NCBI RefSeq assembly: GCF_000243075.1
Contig: NC_016745.1
Coordinates: 2,497,001-2,561,000 of the forward strand
DNA length: 64,000 bases
Direction: 5' to 3'
Source: Oceanimonas sp. GK1
GTDB taxonomy: Bacteria; Pseudomonadota; Gammaproteobacteria; Enterobacterales; Aeromonadaceae
The notes below the pieces were generated by a model. That model did not search any database and had not been told where the DNA came from. It saw only the letters and a program-made list of their open reading frames with translations. Within the stretch, counting starts at the first letter, position 1, and each line of letters starts with the position of its first letter. Both the position numbers and the translations under genes were made by a program. Of the stretch, positions 56,278 to 64,000 are shown piece by piece.

Positions 56278-57582
56278 CTATTCGCGCCGCAGCCTGAACT
56301 GCAGAAAATGGGTGGAGCAGGAAATGCAGGGGTCGTAGTTGCGGATCAGCCGCTCGCAGAACAGTTTGAGCTCCTGATCGCTGTGGTGCAGGCCAAAGCG
56401 GGTGACCGAAGCCCTGAGATCCTGCTCGATACGGGCCTGATTCTGACTGGTGGGAGGAATGATGCAGCAGGACAGCACCCGGCCCTGCTCATCCAGCCGG
56501 TAATAATGATAAATCATGCCCCTCGGCGCCTCGGTACAGCAACAGCATTCTCCCGCGGTGGGAGTGACCGGCAGGCTGGCATCGCCGTTGGGGCATGGCT
56601 GCGCCAGCAATCGGTCGGCCTCGAACAGAGCCCAGTATATTTCCAGTGCCCGTGCTCGAATGCTGGTAAACATGTTGCGGCTGGGAAACGCAAAGCCGCA
56701 TCCCCGGGCCAGGGCGCGCACCTCGGCAGGCAGCCGCTCAAAACTGTTGTTCATCCGCGCCAGCGGGCCGACCAGGTAATCCTGGCCATCGAGCAGGGAA
56801 TAGAGCGCGGTGGAATGAGGCTCCTGATGCTCGGCAAAATGTCGGGGGTAGTCGGAATAATCCAGGCTCAGGCCATGGCTGCTGGTGATACGGCCACCAT
56901 TGATGGCATAACCGTCGGGCTCGGTGAGGCTGACCCAGATAAAGTCGTGGCTGTAATCGGGCAACGTCAGCTCCGCGGTCCAGCGCACCAGTGCCTCGGC
57001 GGCGGGCAGCGCCTGCTTCACCAGCCCACGCACTTCATGCCAGCGTTCGTGATCCGGCAGACGGCCAAAGCCCCCCACCTGCAACCCCACCGGGTGTACG
57101 GAGCGACCGCCCAGCAGCGCCATCAGGGCATTGCCGGCTTCCTGCAGCAACAGGCCCCGTTTCAGCACCCCAGGGAACACCTTGGCCATGTCGAGGGCAT
57201 GATCAAACCCGAGAAAGTCGGGTGCCGCCAGAAAGTGAATATGCAGGGCATGGCTTTGCACCCACTCTCCCAGATTCATCAGCAGTCTCAACTGCGCCAG
57301 CGGCGGGGGCAGCGCTATGCCGAACAACCGCTCCATCGCCTGAATGGAAGTGAGCTGGTAGGCCATGGGGCAGATGCCGCAGATGCGGGCGTTGAGATCC
57401 GGCACCTCCTGATAGCCCCGCCCTTCCAGAAACTTCTCAAACAGCCTGGGCGGCTCGAAAATGGCCAGATGCAACCGGTCGATGCGGTCGCCTCTGGCGT
57501 TCAGCTCCAGGCTGCCTTCCCCTTCCAGCCGGGTCACAAAGGGCACCTTGAGAGCGATGCGACGCCTGGCCTTTTTCTTCAT
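56278..57582 (-). CDS. [NiFe] hydrogenase large (alpha) subunit, group 3-like
   Basis: Catalytic subunit with the Ni-Fe site. The first cysteine pair is in ARICGICPMAYQ (C68, C71), and the second is DPCISCSTH at residues 417-425 (C419, C422, H425). Nine residues (FLQFRLRRE) follow the histidine and are probably removed by a maturation endopeptidase, though no such protease is encoded in the window. At 434 residues and with no Tat or membrane partner, it fits the soluble group 3 NAD(P)-linked enzymes, most likely 3b (HydA). The start is MKKKARRR at 57582, since the longer frame to 57882 lies inside the delta gene. Confidence 0.93.
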   Translation of the reverse strand: MKKKARRRIALKVPFVTRLEGEGSLELNARGDRIDRLHLAIFEPPRLFEKFLEGRGYQEVPDLNARICGICPMAYQLTSIQAMERLFGIALPPPLAQLRLLMNLGEWVQSHALHIHFLAAPDFLGFDHALDMAKVFPGVLKRGLLLQEAGNALMALLGGRSVHPVGLQVGGFGRLPDHERWHEVRGLVKQALPAAEALVRWTAELTLPDYSHDFIWVSLTEPDGYAINGGRITSSHGLSLDYSDYPRHFAEHQEPHSTALYSLLDGQDYLVGPLARMNNSFERLPAEVRALARGCGFAFPSRNMFTSIRARALEIYWALFEADRLLAQPCPNGDASLPVTPTAGECCCCTEAPRGMIYHYYRLDEQGRVLSCCIIPPTSQNQARIEQDLRASVTRFGLHHSDQELKLFCERLIRNYDPCISCSTHFLQFRLRRE

Positions 57583-58376
57583 TCGTCGACCTCCCGCACA
57601 TCGATGCGCTGCCAGCGCCGGTACTGCTCGCGAAACGGCGGACTGTGGCTGTGAATGGCGGCAAAGCGCCGGGCAATGTCGTCGGGCAGCAGCCCCAGGC
57701 CAGCGAAGCGGTTGGCCAGGCTGTCGCCGTTGAGCTGCTCGGACGGACCAAAACAGCCATAGCAGGCCCGGCCAAAGGCGGGGCAGAGGGCACCACAGCC
57801 GGTGCGCACCACCGGCCCCAGACAGGGGGCGCCCCTGGTGACCATGACGCACACCTGCTGGCGGCGCTTGCACTCCATGCACAGCTTTTCAGCCTCGGGT
57901 CGGGGCCACACGCCCAGGCGCAACTGACGCAGAAAATGGCGCATCTGCTCCACGGTAATGGGGCAACCCCAGAGTTCAAAGTCCACCTGAATGTGCTCGG
58001 CTACCCCGGTGGACGTGGCCAGGGTGGCGATAAAGTCCGGCCGGGCATAAACGGCCGCTTTCCAGCCCGGGCCATCCGCCAGATTGCGCAGGGCCTGAAT
58101 GCCGCCGCTGGTGGCACAGGCGCCCATGGTCACCACCAGCCTGCTGTTGCGGCGAAGGGTTCGGGCACGTTCGAGATCGTCCGGCGTGGACACACTGCCC
58201 TCGACCAAGGCCACATCCACGGTTTTGTCCGGCCCGGTTATGCCCGCCTCGATAAAATGCACAAACTCCACTTCCTCCAATAAATCCAGCAGCGCCGGCC
58301 CCTGATTGAGCAAGGCCAGCTGGCAGCCAGAGCAGGAGGTCAGCTTGTGCACCGCCAGGGTCAGCTTGGCCGTCAT
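57579..58376 (-). CDS. [NiFe] hydrogenase small (delta) subunit
   Basis: A 265-residue iron-sulfur subunit. The proximal cluster site is KLTSCSGCQLALL (C15, C18), and later cysteines occur in VVTMGACATSGGIQAL, FELWGCPITVEQM, RGAPCLGPVVRTGCGALCPAF and RACYGCFGP. The absence of a signal peptide shows it is cytoplasmic. It corresponds to HydD of the group 3b (sulfhydrogenase-type) enzymes. The start overlaps the stop of the 38-codon ORF (58376/58373), and its stop overlaps the large-subunit start by 4 bp. Confidence 0.92.
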   Translation of the reverse strand: MTAKLTLAVHKLTSCSGCQLALLNQGPALLDLLEEVEFVHFIEAGITGPDKTVDVALVEGSVSTPDDLERARTLRRNSRLVVTMGACATSGGIQALRNLADGPGWKAAVYARPDFIATLATSTGVAEHIQVDFELWGCPITVEQMRHFLRQLRLGVWPRPEAEKLCMECKRRQQVCVMVTRGAPCLGPVVRTGCGALCPAFGRACYGCFGPSEQLNGDSLANRFAGLGLLPDDIARRFAAIHSHSPPFREQYRRWQRIDVREVDE

Positions 58377-58489
58377 ACGCCCTCCCTGCCCAGCCAGGGC
58401 TTGACCTGCGGATAATGAAATACCGGACCGTCCTTGCAGACGACATAGGAATGCCCCAGCTGGCCATCGACACCGGACGAATGCGCCAT
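58373..58489 (-). CDS. 38-residue micro-ORF duplicating the C-terminal tail of the hydrogenase gamma subunit
   Basis: A 38-codon ORF whose sequence (GQLGHSYVVCKDGPVFHYPQ, then VKPWLGREGV) is a copy of the last 29 or so residues of the gamma subunit (CQLGPYFVCKDGPVFHYPTV, then KRWLGKEGV). The DNA of 58373-58460 is also clearly related to 58489-58575, so it is a tandem duplication of about 117 bp. Its ATG overlaps the gamma stop (TGATG) and its stop overlaps the delta ATG (ATGA), so it is in a translated, coupled position. It keeps one of the four cluster cysteines. Whether the peptide is made, or the ORF just preserves coupling, is unknown. Confidence 0.6.
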   Translation of the reverse strand: MAHSSGVDGQLGHSYVVCKDGPVFHYPQVKPWLGREGV

Positions 58490-59307
58490 CACACCCCCTC
58501 CTTGCCCAGCCAGCGTTTCACCGTCGGATAATGAAACACCGGACCGTCCTTGCAGACAAAATACGGCCCCAGCTGACAGTGTCCACACAGGCCCCGGCCG
58601 CACTGAAAATTGCGTTCCAGGCTCATGTAAACCGCCTCGTCCGCCACTTTTAAGCGCGCCAGCTGTTTAAGGGCCGCCAGCATCATGATCTCGGGCCCGC
58701 ACATCATGACCGCACAGTGATCAGCATCAAACTCCGCCAGCGCCAGCAATTCGGTCACCAGCCCCAGCCGCCAGTGATGCCGGTGCCGGTGTTCCTCGCT
58801 GGCGGCCAGCAATACCTGGCATTCGCCCAGGGTTTGCCAGCGCCGGTACTGCGTCTGCCACAGCAGATCGGCATGATGCTTGACCCCTTGCAGGATCACG
58901 ATGCGACCGTATTGATCCCGGTTGGCCACCGCATGGTGAATGGCCGCCACCACCGGGGCACAGCCCAGCCCGGCGGTAATAAACACCAGGTCCCGCCCCC
59001 GCAGCTGCGCCAGTGGCCAGCCCCGGCCAAAGGGGCCACGCAGGCCCAGCTGCTGGCCGACCTCCAGCGCCACCAGCGGCCGCGTGACCCGGCCCACGGC
59101 GCGAATGGTGTGCTGCAACAGCCCCTGATGCCAGCCCATGATGGAAATGGCCACCTCACCGGCGCCAAACAGGTAAAGCATATTGAACTGGCCGTAATCG
59201 AAGTCGAACGGTGAGTGCGTGTCCAGCGCCAGACTCAGGGTATGTACTCCCGTCACCTCCATGGTTTTGGCCGCCAGGGTGGCGACCATGGGCACCCCGT
59301 CAGCCAT
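58489..59307 (-). CDS. Hydrogenase gamma subunit, FAD/NAD(P)-binding oxidoreductase
   Basis: A ferredoxin-NADP reductase-like diaphorase subunit of 272 residues (HydG/HoxF type). The FAD- and NAD-binding region shows LRGPFGRGWPLAQLRGRDLVFITAGLGCAPVVAAI, and the C-terminus binds a [2Fe-2S] cluster (CGRGLCGHCQLGPYFVC, four cysteines). It passes electrons between NAD(P)H and the hydrogenase core. The ATG at 59307 has AGGAGGG five to six bases upstream. The gene overlaps the beta gene (stop at 59300) by 8 bp. A second copy of its tail follows as a separate ORF. Confidence 0.92.
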   Translation of the reverse strand: MADGVPMVATLAAKTMEVTGVHTLSLALDTHSPFDFDYGQFNMLYLFGAGEVAISIMGWHQGLLQHTIRAVGRVTRPLVALEVGQQLGLRGPFGRGWPLAQLRGRDLVFITAGLGCAPVVAAIHHAVANRDQYGRIVILQGVKHHADLLWQTQYRRWQTLGECQVLLAASEEHRHRHHWRLGLVTELLALAEFDADHCAVMMCGPEIMMLAALKQLARLKVADEAVYMSLERNFQCGRGLCGHCQLGPYFVCKDGPVFHYPTVKRWLGKEGV

Positions 59308-60412
59308 GTTTGCCCTCCTGTGATGGCTCCTCCAGCAGGGCCTGGCTCTCTTCCACCAGATCGATGGCCACCGGACACCAGGCAATGCAGCGACCGCAGC
59401 CGACACAGCCACTGCGGCCGAATTGCTGCTGCCAGGTGGCCAGCTTGTGCACCAGCCATTGCCGGTAGCGGTGACGGAGTTCATGGCGGATCACCTTGCC
59501 GGTGATGTAACTGTGCTGCTCGCTGAAGCAGGAGTCCCAGCGCTGTACCTGCTCGGCCTGCCGATGGCGAATGTCGCCTTCGGTGTCCTGTTTCGAGCAA
59601 AAACAGGTAGGGCAGACCGAGGTGCAGTTGCCGCAGGCCAGGCAGCGTTCGGCCACCTGCTGCCAGCGCGGGTGGTCAAGCCGGTCCACCAGCTGCGCCA
59701 GTTCGGCTTCGCCGGGCATGACTCGCTGTTGCCGGCGGGCGGCCGCCAGCGCGGTTTTCGCCTCGCTCAGTTGCTTATTCGTCGCCTTGTTCAGCGGCAA
59801 TTGAGCCGCCATGGTGTCGCCCTTGTCGCTGCCGGTCTGCAACAGGTAGCCCTCTGCCAGCTCGTCGAGCAGAATATCAAAACCGAAACGGGCCTCGGGG
59901 CCGTCGCCGGTCGACACACAAAAGCAGGTGTCGGCGCTGCGGCCGCAGTTCACCGCCACAATAAACAGGTGCTCGCGCTGAGCCCGGTAAAAGGCATCGG
60001 CATAAGGCCCTTTGATAAAATGCTGATCCTGAATGCGCAGTGCCGCCAGATCGCACCCCCGCAGGCCGATAAACGCGAGCCGTCTGGGCTTTGGCTCCAC
60101 GGCGCGAAAACGCAGGCCATCGTCGGTGTGCTCGGCCCGCCACAAGGGTTGCTCGGGTAAAAACAGCCAGGGTTTGAGGCCCTGCGGGCCGGTGTTCCAG
60201 GCAAAGGCGCGCTCGCCGGCGGTGCGCTGCAGGCGGTAGCTGCCCGCGTCGGCCTGCTCCTGCCAGCCCCAGGGGAGGTCATCGACATGTGCCAGCGGCG
60301 CGAACACAATGGCGTCGTCTTTCACTTGCGGGCCAATCACCTCATAACCGGCCTGCACCAGCGCGTGATGCAGCCGGTGCAGGTGCTTTCGCGGCAGAAA
60401 ACGCCGGCTCAT
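59300..60412 (-). CDS. Hydrogenase beta subunit, [4Fe-4S] dicluster protein
   Basis: A 370-residue electron-transfer subunit with two ferredoxin-type clusters near the C-terminus: CLACGNCTSVCPTCFC (about 259-274) and CVGCGRCIAWCPVAIDL (about 338-354). The N-terminal part has GLRGCDLAALRIQDQHFI (about 122-139), shared with HydB and other heterodisulfide/sulfite-reductase-like subunits. It bridges the gamma diaphorase and the hydrogenase core. The start is the ATG at 60412; the open frame to 60688 lies inside hypB. It overlaps hypB (stop at 60409) by 4 bp. Confidence 0.92.
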   Translation of the reverse strand: MSRRFLPRKHLHRLHHALVQAGYEVIGPQVKDDAIVFAPLAHVDDLPWGWQEQADAGSYRLQRTAGERAFAWNTGPQGLKPWLFLPEQPLWRAEHTDDGLRFRAVEPKPRRLAFIGLRGCDLAALRIQDQHFIKGPYADAFYRAQREHLFIVAVNCGRSADTCFCVSTGDGPEARFGFDILLDELAEGYLLQTGSDKGDTMAAQLPLNKATNKQLSEAKTALAAARRQQRVMPGEAELAQLVDRLDHPRWQQVAERCLACGNCTSVCPTCFCSKQDTEGDIRHRQAEQVQRWDSCFSEQHSYITGKVIRHELRHRYRQWLVHKLATWQQQFGRSGCVGCGRCIAWCPVAIDLVEESQALLEEPSQEGKHG

Positions 60413-61161
60413 GGCCGCGTGCTCAACAGCCAGTCGTACCAGGCATTCAGCCCCTCGCCGCTCTGGGCCGACAGCACCAGGATCTGAACATGAGGATTCA
60501 GCCGGCGCAGGGCACTTTTTATGCTGTCGAGATCCACCTCCAGATAAGGCAGCAGATCGGCCTTGTTGATAATGGCCAGTCCGCAGCCGGCAAACAGATG
60601 AGGATATTTTTCCGGTTTGTCGTCGCCGTCGGTCACCGCCATCATGGCGACGCGGTGCTGCTCGCCCAGATCGAACAACGCCGGACACACCAGGTTGCCG
60701 ACGTTTTCGACCAGCACCAGCGCGCCGTCCGGAGCCGCCAGGGTGGCCAGCCCCGCCTGTATCATGTGCGCGTCCAGATGACAGCCGGTGCCGGTGTTGA
60801 TCTGCACCACCCGGCCGCCACAGGCCTGAATGCGCCGCGCATCGTTCTGAGTGTGCTGATCCCCTTCCAGCACCGCCATCGGCGGCCAGCCGGCGCCGGC
60901 CTGTCTGGAGGCATTGACATGGGTAAAGGTGGCTTCCAGCAGCCGGGTCTTGCCGGCGCCCGGGGTGCCCATCAGGTTGATGCAGGTAATACCATGGGCG
61001 GTCAGCCAGTCGCGGTTTTGCCGGGCCAGTTCATCGTTGCCGGCCAGCAGCGCCTGCTGAAGTTGCAGGCTGTCACCTTCATGGCGAAGGTGACGATGGA
61101 TTTCGCTGCCCGGTGTCGACAACCGGGCCTTGTCGCCGGAACATCCGCAGTGACCACACAT
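60409..61161 (-). CDS. hypB: Hydrogenase nickel-incorporation GTPase HypB
   Basis: A 250-residue GTPase that with HypA inserts nickel into the large subunit. The N-terminus has the high-affinity nickel-type motif CGHCGC (C2, C5, C7). The P-loop is NLMGTPGAGKTRLLEAT (about 64-80), and GTGCHLDAHMIQ and VENVGNLVCPALFDLGEQHRV (the metal-binding cysteine and histidine) follow. NKADLLPYLEVDLD holds the guanine-recognition NKAD. No histidine-rich storage region is present. It overlaps the hypA stop by one base (TGATG). Confidence 0.94.
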   Translation of the reverse strand: MCGHCGCSGDKARLSTPGSEIHRHLRHEGDSLQLQQALLAGNDELARQNRDWLTAHGITCINLMGTPGAGKTRLLEATFTHVNASRQAGAGWPPMAVLEGDQHTQNDARRIQACGGRVVQINTGTGCHLDAHMIQAGLATLAAPDGALVLVENVGNLVCPALFDLGEQHRVAMMAVTDGDDKPEKYPHLFAGCGLAIINKADLLPYLEVDLDSIKSALRRLNPHVQILVLSAQSGEGLNAWYDWLLSTRP

Positions 61162-61487
61162 CAGCCGAATCCTATTTCCGTTAACAGCAGTTGCCTTCCT
61201 GACGTCAAAGTATAGTCGTGGCTGCTGCAGGGACAGGCGTCCCCCGCCTTGTCCGGGGTGAAATGCCGGCCGCAGTGCCGGCATTCGGCCCGGGCCGGCA
61301 CCACCTGGATGACCAGCTCGGCACCGCTTAACCCGGCCTCTTCCTTGACCATGTCAAAACAGAACTGCAGCCGCTCACCATCCACGCAGCTCATGGTGCC
61401 CACCTCGACGGTAATGCGGCGGATCTCCCGGTGTTGATAAGGCTTGAGCCGGGTCAGCAGGGCCCGCACCACCGAGAGCTCATGCAT
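61161..61487 (-). CDS. hypA: Hydrogenase maturation factor HypA
   Basis: A 108-residue nickel metallochaperone. The N-terminal MHEL (His2 binds nickel) and the zinc-binding half CRHCGRHFTPDKAGDACPC are visible. The second zinc motif here reads CPC where the family has CPxC, one residue shorter. YTLTSGRQLLLTEI is the typical C-terminal segment. The ATG at 61487 is clearly the start. It is coupled to hypB downstream and is 2 bp from the hypE stop. Confidence 0.93.
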   Translation of the reverse strand: MHELSVVRALLTRLKPYQHREIRRITVEVGTMSCVDGERLQFCFDMVKEEAGLSGAELVIQVVPARAECRHCGRHFTPDKAGDACPCSSHDYTLTSGRQLLLTEIGFG

Positions 61488-61489
61488 GC

Positions 61490-62524
61490 TCAGCAGATCC
61501 GTGGCAATTGCAGGCCATGAGGCACCTCCAGCAGCCGCGCGCCACCGTAGGGACCGATCAGGCTGAGCCGTCCCGGCGAAGCCGGCGCCCTTACCTCGCC
61601 GATAATGCGGGCATGGCGGCCCAGGGGGTGAGCATGCCACAACGCCAGGGCCTGCTCGGCCTGCTCGGGGGCGATCACCATGGCGGCCAGCCCTTCATTG
61701 GCAAGCAGCAGCGGCTCCAGCCCCAGCAGTTCGCACAACGCCTGGGTCTGCGGGCGAATGGGCAGATCCTGTTCGGTCAGCCGAATCTCCACCGACGACG
61801 CTTCGGCCATTTCGTTCAGCACCCCTCCCAGGCCACCGCGGGTGGCGTCGCGCAGGCAGCGTACGCCCGCGCATTGCGTCAGCACCGGCTGAATAAGCGT
61901 GTGCAGGGCGGCACAGTCGCTGGCAAGCTCTCCCCCCAGTCCCAGCTCTTCCCGGGCCAGCATGACAGCGGCGCCGTGATCCCCTACATGACCGTTGATC
62001 AGCACTTTGTCGCCGGGCCGGGCCGCGGCAACGGACAGGGTCAGCCCCGCCGGGATCACGCCCACGCCGGTGGTGTTGATAAAGAGTTTGTCGGCCATGC
62101 CCCGTTCCACCACCTTGGTATCCCCGGTGACGATGGTAACCCCGGCCTGGCGGGCGGCCTCGGCCATGGAGCCGACCAGGCGTTGCAGCAGCGGCAGCGG
62201 CAGTCCTTCCTCGATGATAAAGGCGGCACTCAGATAAAGCGGCACGGCGCCGCCCACGGCCAGATCGTTCAAGGTGCCGCACACCGCCAGCTTGCCGATG
62301 TCGCCCCCGGGAAATTCCAGCGGGCTGACCACAAAGCTGTCGGTGGTCAGCGCCAGCCGGTCCCCCCGGGCCTGCAGGCCGGCCAATGGCAAGCGGGCCT
62401 GATCCTCCTTTTGCAGCAAGGGCATGTCGCCAAAGGCGGACAGAAACAGACCGTCGATCAACCCATGCATGGCCCCGCCCCCGGCCCCGTGAGCCAGGGT
62501 GATGGTCTTTTCGGCGCTAGTCAC
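61490..62524 (-). CDS. hypE: Hydrogenase maturation factor HypE
   Basis: A 344-residue PurM-like ATPase that dehydrates its thiocarboxamide to a thiocyanate, the cyanide donor for the NiFe centre. The essential C-terminal cysteine is present (QLPRIC end), and the ATP site segments are LAHGAGGGAMHGLIDGLFL and RGDRLALTTDSFVVSPLEFPGGDIGKLAVCGTLND. Length is typical. The gene overlaps the hypD stop by 8 bp. The usual hypCDE order is seen, with hypAB after it. Confidence 0.95.
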   Translation of the reverse strand: MTSAEKTITLAHGAGGGAMHGLIDGLFLSAFGDMPLLQKEDQARLPLAGLQARGDRLALTTDSFVVSPLEFPGGDIGKLAVCGTLNDLAVGGAVPLYLSAAFIIEEGLPLPLLQRLVGSMAEAARQAGVTIVTGDTKVVERGMADKLFINTTGVGVIPAGLTLSVAAARPGDKVLINGHVGDHGAAVMLAREELGLGGELASDCAALHTLIQPVLTQCAGVRCLRDATRGGLGGVLNEMAEASSVEIRLTEQDLPIRPQTQALCELLGLEPLLLANEGLAAMVIAPEQAEQALALWHAHPLGRHARIIGEVRAPASPGRLSLIGPYGGARLLEVPHGLQLPRIC

Positions 62525-63656
62525 GGCGGGCCTCCTCGGGGTGGTCTTGCTCGGGCCGGTACTGGTAGTAGGCGGCGCAGGCCCCCTCGCTCGACACCAT
62601 CAGGGCGCCCACCGGGTGCTCGGGGGTGCACCGGCGGCGAAACAGCGGGCACTGATCCGGCTTGATCCGGCCGGTGAGCACGCCATGGCACCAGGCAGGA
62701 TCATCGGCGGCCTTGCCCGGCCCGGCCACGGCCAGCAGCCCGGTCGCATCCAGATGCCGGTATGGTGCGCGTATCCGCACCCCCGAGCCCGGCACCCGGC
62801 CAAGGCCGCGCCAGTGGCCGTCAACGCCCGATTCAAACGCCTGCTCCATTGCTTGCAGGGCGGCCGGGTTGCCGGTGTCCGCCACCACCCGGGCATAGGC
62901 GTTTTCGATGTCACAACGCCCCTGATCCAGCTGCAACACCAGCTGATACAGGGCCTGCAGAAAGTCCACCGGCTCAAAGCCGGCGATCACCAGCGGCTTG
63001 TGGTACTGCCGAGCAATGGGGGCATACACCCGGCTGCCGATCACCATGCTGACATGCCCCGGCCCCACAAAGCCATCCAGCTTCACCTCGTCCGCCTCAA
63101 GCAGGGCGGTCAGGGTCGGTATCAGCCGAATGTGGTGACAGAGAAAACGCAGGTTACCGATGCCGGCCCGGTCGGCGGCCAGAATCGAATGGGCGGTGCC
63201 CGGCATGGTGGTATCGAAACCGATGGCAAAAAACACCACCTGTTTGCGGGGATGTGCCTTTGCCAGCGTCAGGGCGTCATAGGGGGAATAAAGCACCCTC
63301 ACCCCGGCGCCCTCGGCTTTGGCCTGCAGCAAACTGCCCCGGCTGCCCGGCACCCGCAGCGGATCACCAAAGCTTGCCAGGATCACATTGGGCTGCCGGG
63401 CCAGAGCGACCGCCTGATCCACCGCCGCCACCGGCAGCACGCACACCGGGCAGCCGGGGCCGTGAATAAACTCGATGGTGTCGGGGATGAGCTGGTGCAG
63501 CCCGAAACGAAAAATGGCATGGGTATGGCCGCCACACACTTCCATGATCTGCAACGGCCGGCCAAGGCGCGCCGCCACCCGCCCGGCCACCGGGGTCATG
63601 GCGGCCAGCAGGGCCCGTACCCGGTCGGCATCACGAAAGTCTGTGTTAAGACTCAT
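62517..63656 (-). CDS. hypD: Hydrogenase maturation factor HypD
   Basis: A 379-residue [4Fe-4S] scaffold that assembles Fe(CN)2CO with HypC. Conserved sites: QIMEVCGGHTHAIFRFGL (about 36-53), GPGCPVCVLP (about 66-75), GFDTTMPGTAHSI, CHHIRLIPTL and the C-terminal cluster region DQCPLFRRRC and YEGACAAYYQYR-like cysteines. The ATG at 63656 is the family start; the open extension to 63719 lies inside hypC. It overlaps the hypC stop by 11 bp and the hypE start by 8 bp, so it is tightly coupled. Confidence 0.95.
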   Translation of the reverse strand: MSLNTDFRDADRVRALLAAMTPVAGRVAARLGRPLQIMEVCGGHTHAIFRFGLHQLIPDTIEFIHGPGCPVCVLPVAAVDQAVALARQPNVILASFGDPLRVPGSRGSLLQAKAEGAGVRVLYSPYDALTLAKAHPRKQVVFFAIGFDTTMPGTAHSILAADRAGIGNLRFLCHHIRLIPTLTALLEADEVKLDGFVGPGHVSMVIGSRVYAPIARQYHKPLVIAGFEPVDFLQALYQLVLQLDQGRCDIENAYARVVADTGNPAALQAMEQAFESGVDGHWRGLGRVPGSGVRIRAPYRHLDATGLLAVAGPGKAADDPAWCHGVLTGRIKPDQCPLFRRRCTPEHPVGALMVSSEGACAAYYQYRPEQDHPEEARRD

Positions 63657-63903
63657 CCCATTCCCTCTGCTCAATTTGCGACAGCAAGGCCAGGGTGCGG
63701 TCGGCTTCCTGCTGGTCAATCAGCGCCATGGCAAAACCCACGTGCAGCAACACCCACTTCCCCACCAGCGCCGAGGGCGCGCGCCCATCGGCAGCCAGCA
63801 GCGCGATATTGATTTGCCGGCGTACCCCGGCGGTCTCTGCCAGCGCCAGGCCGGCGTCGGCATCCACAATGCTCACGATTCGGGCCGGTATTCCCAGGCA
63901 CAT
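63646..63903 (-). CDS. hypC: Hydrogenase maturation chaperone HypC
   Basis: An 85-residue chaperone of the HypC/HupF family, with the diagnostic start MCLGIPARIV in which Cys2 binds the Fe(CN)2CO group. The body (KWVLLHVGFAMALIDQQEA) is typical. It delivers the iron unit to the hydrogenase large subunit together with HypD. It overlaps hypD by 11 bp. It is read leftward from just inside the window's right edge, with a partial upstream gene 50 bp away. Confidence 0.95.
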   Translation of the reverse strand: MCLGIPARIVSIVDADAGLALAETAGVRRQINIALLAADGRAPSALVGKWVLLHVGFAMALIDQQEADRTLALLSQIEQREWDES

Positions 63904-63952
63904 AACCACCCCCTTCCCCTCGGCGCAGGTCGAAACAACCTGCTCGCGCCGG

Positions 63953-64000
63953 CTAACGCGGCGCCTTCCCCCTGCTCCTGCCCCGGGCAAGGGCGATGGC
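63953..64000 (-). CDS. C-terminal end of an upstream gene, possibly hypF
   Basis: Only the last 15 codons and a TAG stop are inside the window (AIALARGRSRGKAPR). The position right before hypC and the AIA ending would fit the C-terminus of HypF, which precedes hypC in many clusters. The evidence is weak; any leftward gene could end here. Confidence 0.3.
   Translation of the reverse strand, partial: AIALARGRSRGKAPR

Overview
The window reads as a contiguous piece of a GC-rich, halotolerant marine gammaproteobacterial chromosome. Several gene orders match the E. coli pattern (ybaN-apt-dnaX-ybaB-recR and cmk-rpsA-ihfB-lapA-lapB-pyrF). An ectoine operon, a general porin, a proline/Na+ symporter, an NhaC-type antiporter and a cytosolic NAD(P)-linked [NiFe] hydrogenase point to the Aeromonadales group around Oceanimonas, Zobellella and Oceanisphaera. 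That placement is inference; no rRNA or tRNA gene is visible.

Layout. 0-5 kb: 5' part of a YbjD-type OLD nuclease, ppiC, then the leftward ectA-ectB-ectC-ask operon for ectoine synthesis. 5-10 kb: TPR membrane protein, maoP-like gene, sbcB, an LrgA/LrgB pair and a small membrane protein. 9.7-15.2 kb: leftward recR, ybaB, dnaX (with a convincing programmed -1 frameshift site), apt and ybaN, then rightward dusC. 15.2-18.1 kb: an intact IS3-family element next to an IS110-family element with a long 3' non-coding region. 18.2-31.2 kb: DksA-like zinc-finger protein, porin, dinG, DUF2057 protein, a REP-associated transposase between two copies of a structured repeat, DUF924, YjiH, tpm, an SOS-controlled sulA-like gene with two LexA boxes, hemH, adk and htpG. 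31.3-32.6 kb: a second, oppositely oriented copy of the IS3 element whose orfB is frameshifted. 32.6-44.6 kb: fadIJ, an ECF sigma factor with a DUF3379 partner, putP, a FadL-type porin, an EAL-HDOD protein, an NhaC antiporter and an H-NS protein. 44.7-51 kb: DUF3820, pyrF, lapB, lapA, ihfB, rpsA, cmk and ribA.

51-64 kb is one long leftward gene train, with most neighbours overlapping by a few bases. In transcription order it runs: (hypF end), hypC, hypD, hypE, hypA, hypB, four hydrogenase genes (beta, gamma, delta, alpha), an AMP-forming acetyl-CoA synthetase, E1alpha, E1beta and E2 of a 2-oxoacid/acetoin-type dehydrogenase, and a stand-alone acyl carrier protein. A 38-codon ORF that duplicates the C-terminal tail of the hydrogenase gamma subunit sits between the gamma and delta genes, coupled by overlapping start and stop codons. 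This cluster and the two guide- or repeat-linked transposase loci (IS110 and RAYT) are the most interesting parts of the window.

Three families of intergenic repeats recur: a bipartite C/G-rich double hairpin (797-893, 9626-9702, 29203-29275), GTGAGG-type heptamer arrays (15.2, 18.6, 31.3 and 45.8 kb) and the REP units around the RAYT. Long antisense ORFs opposite real genes are by-products of high GC content and were left out.
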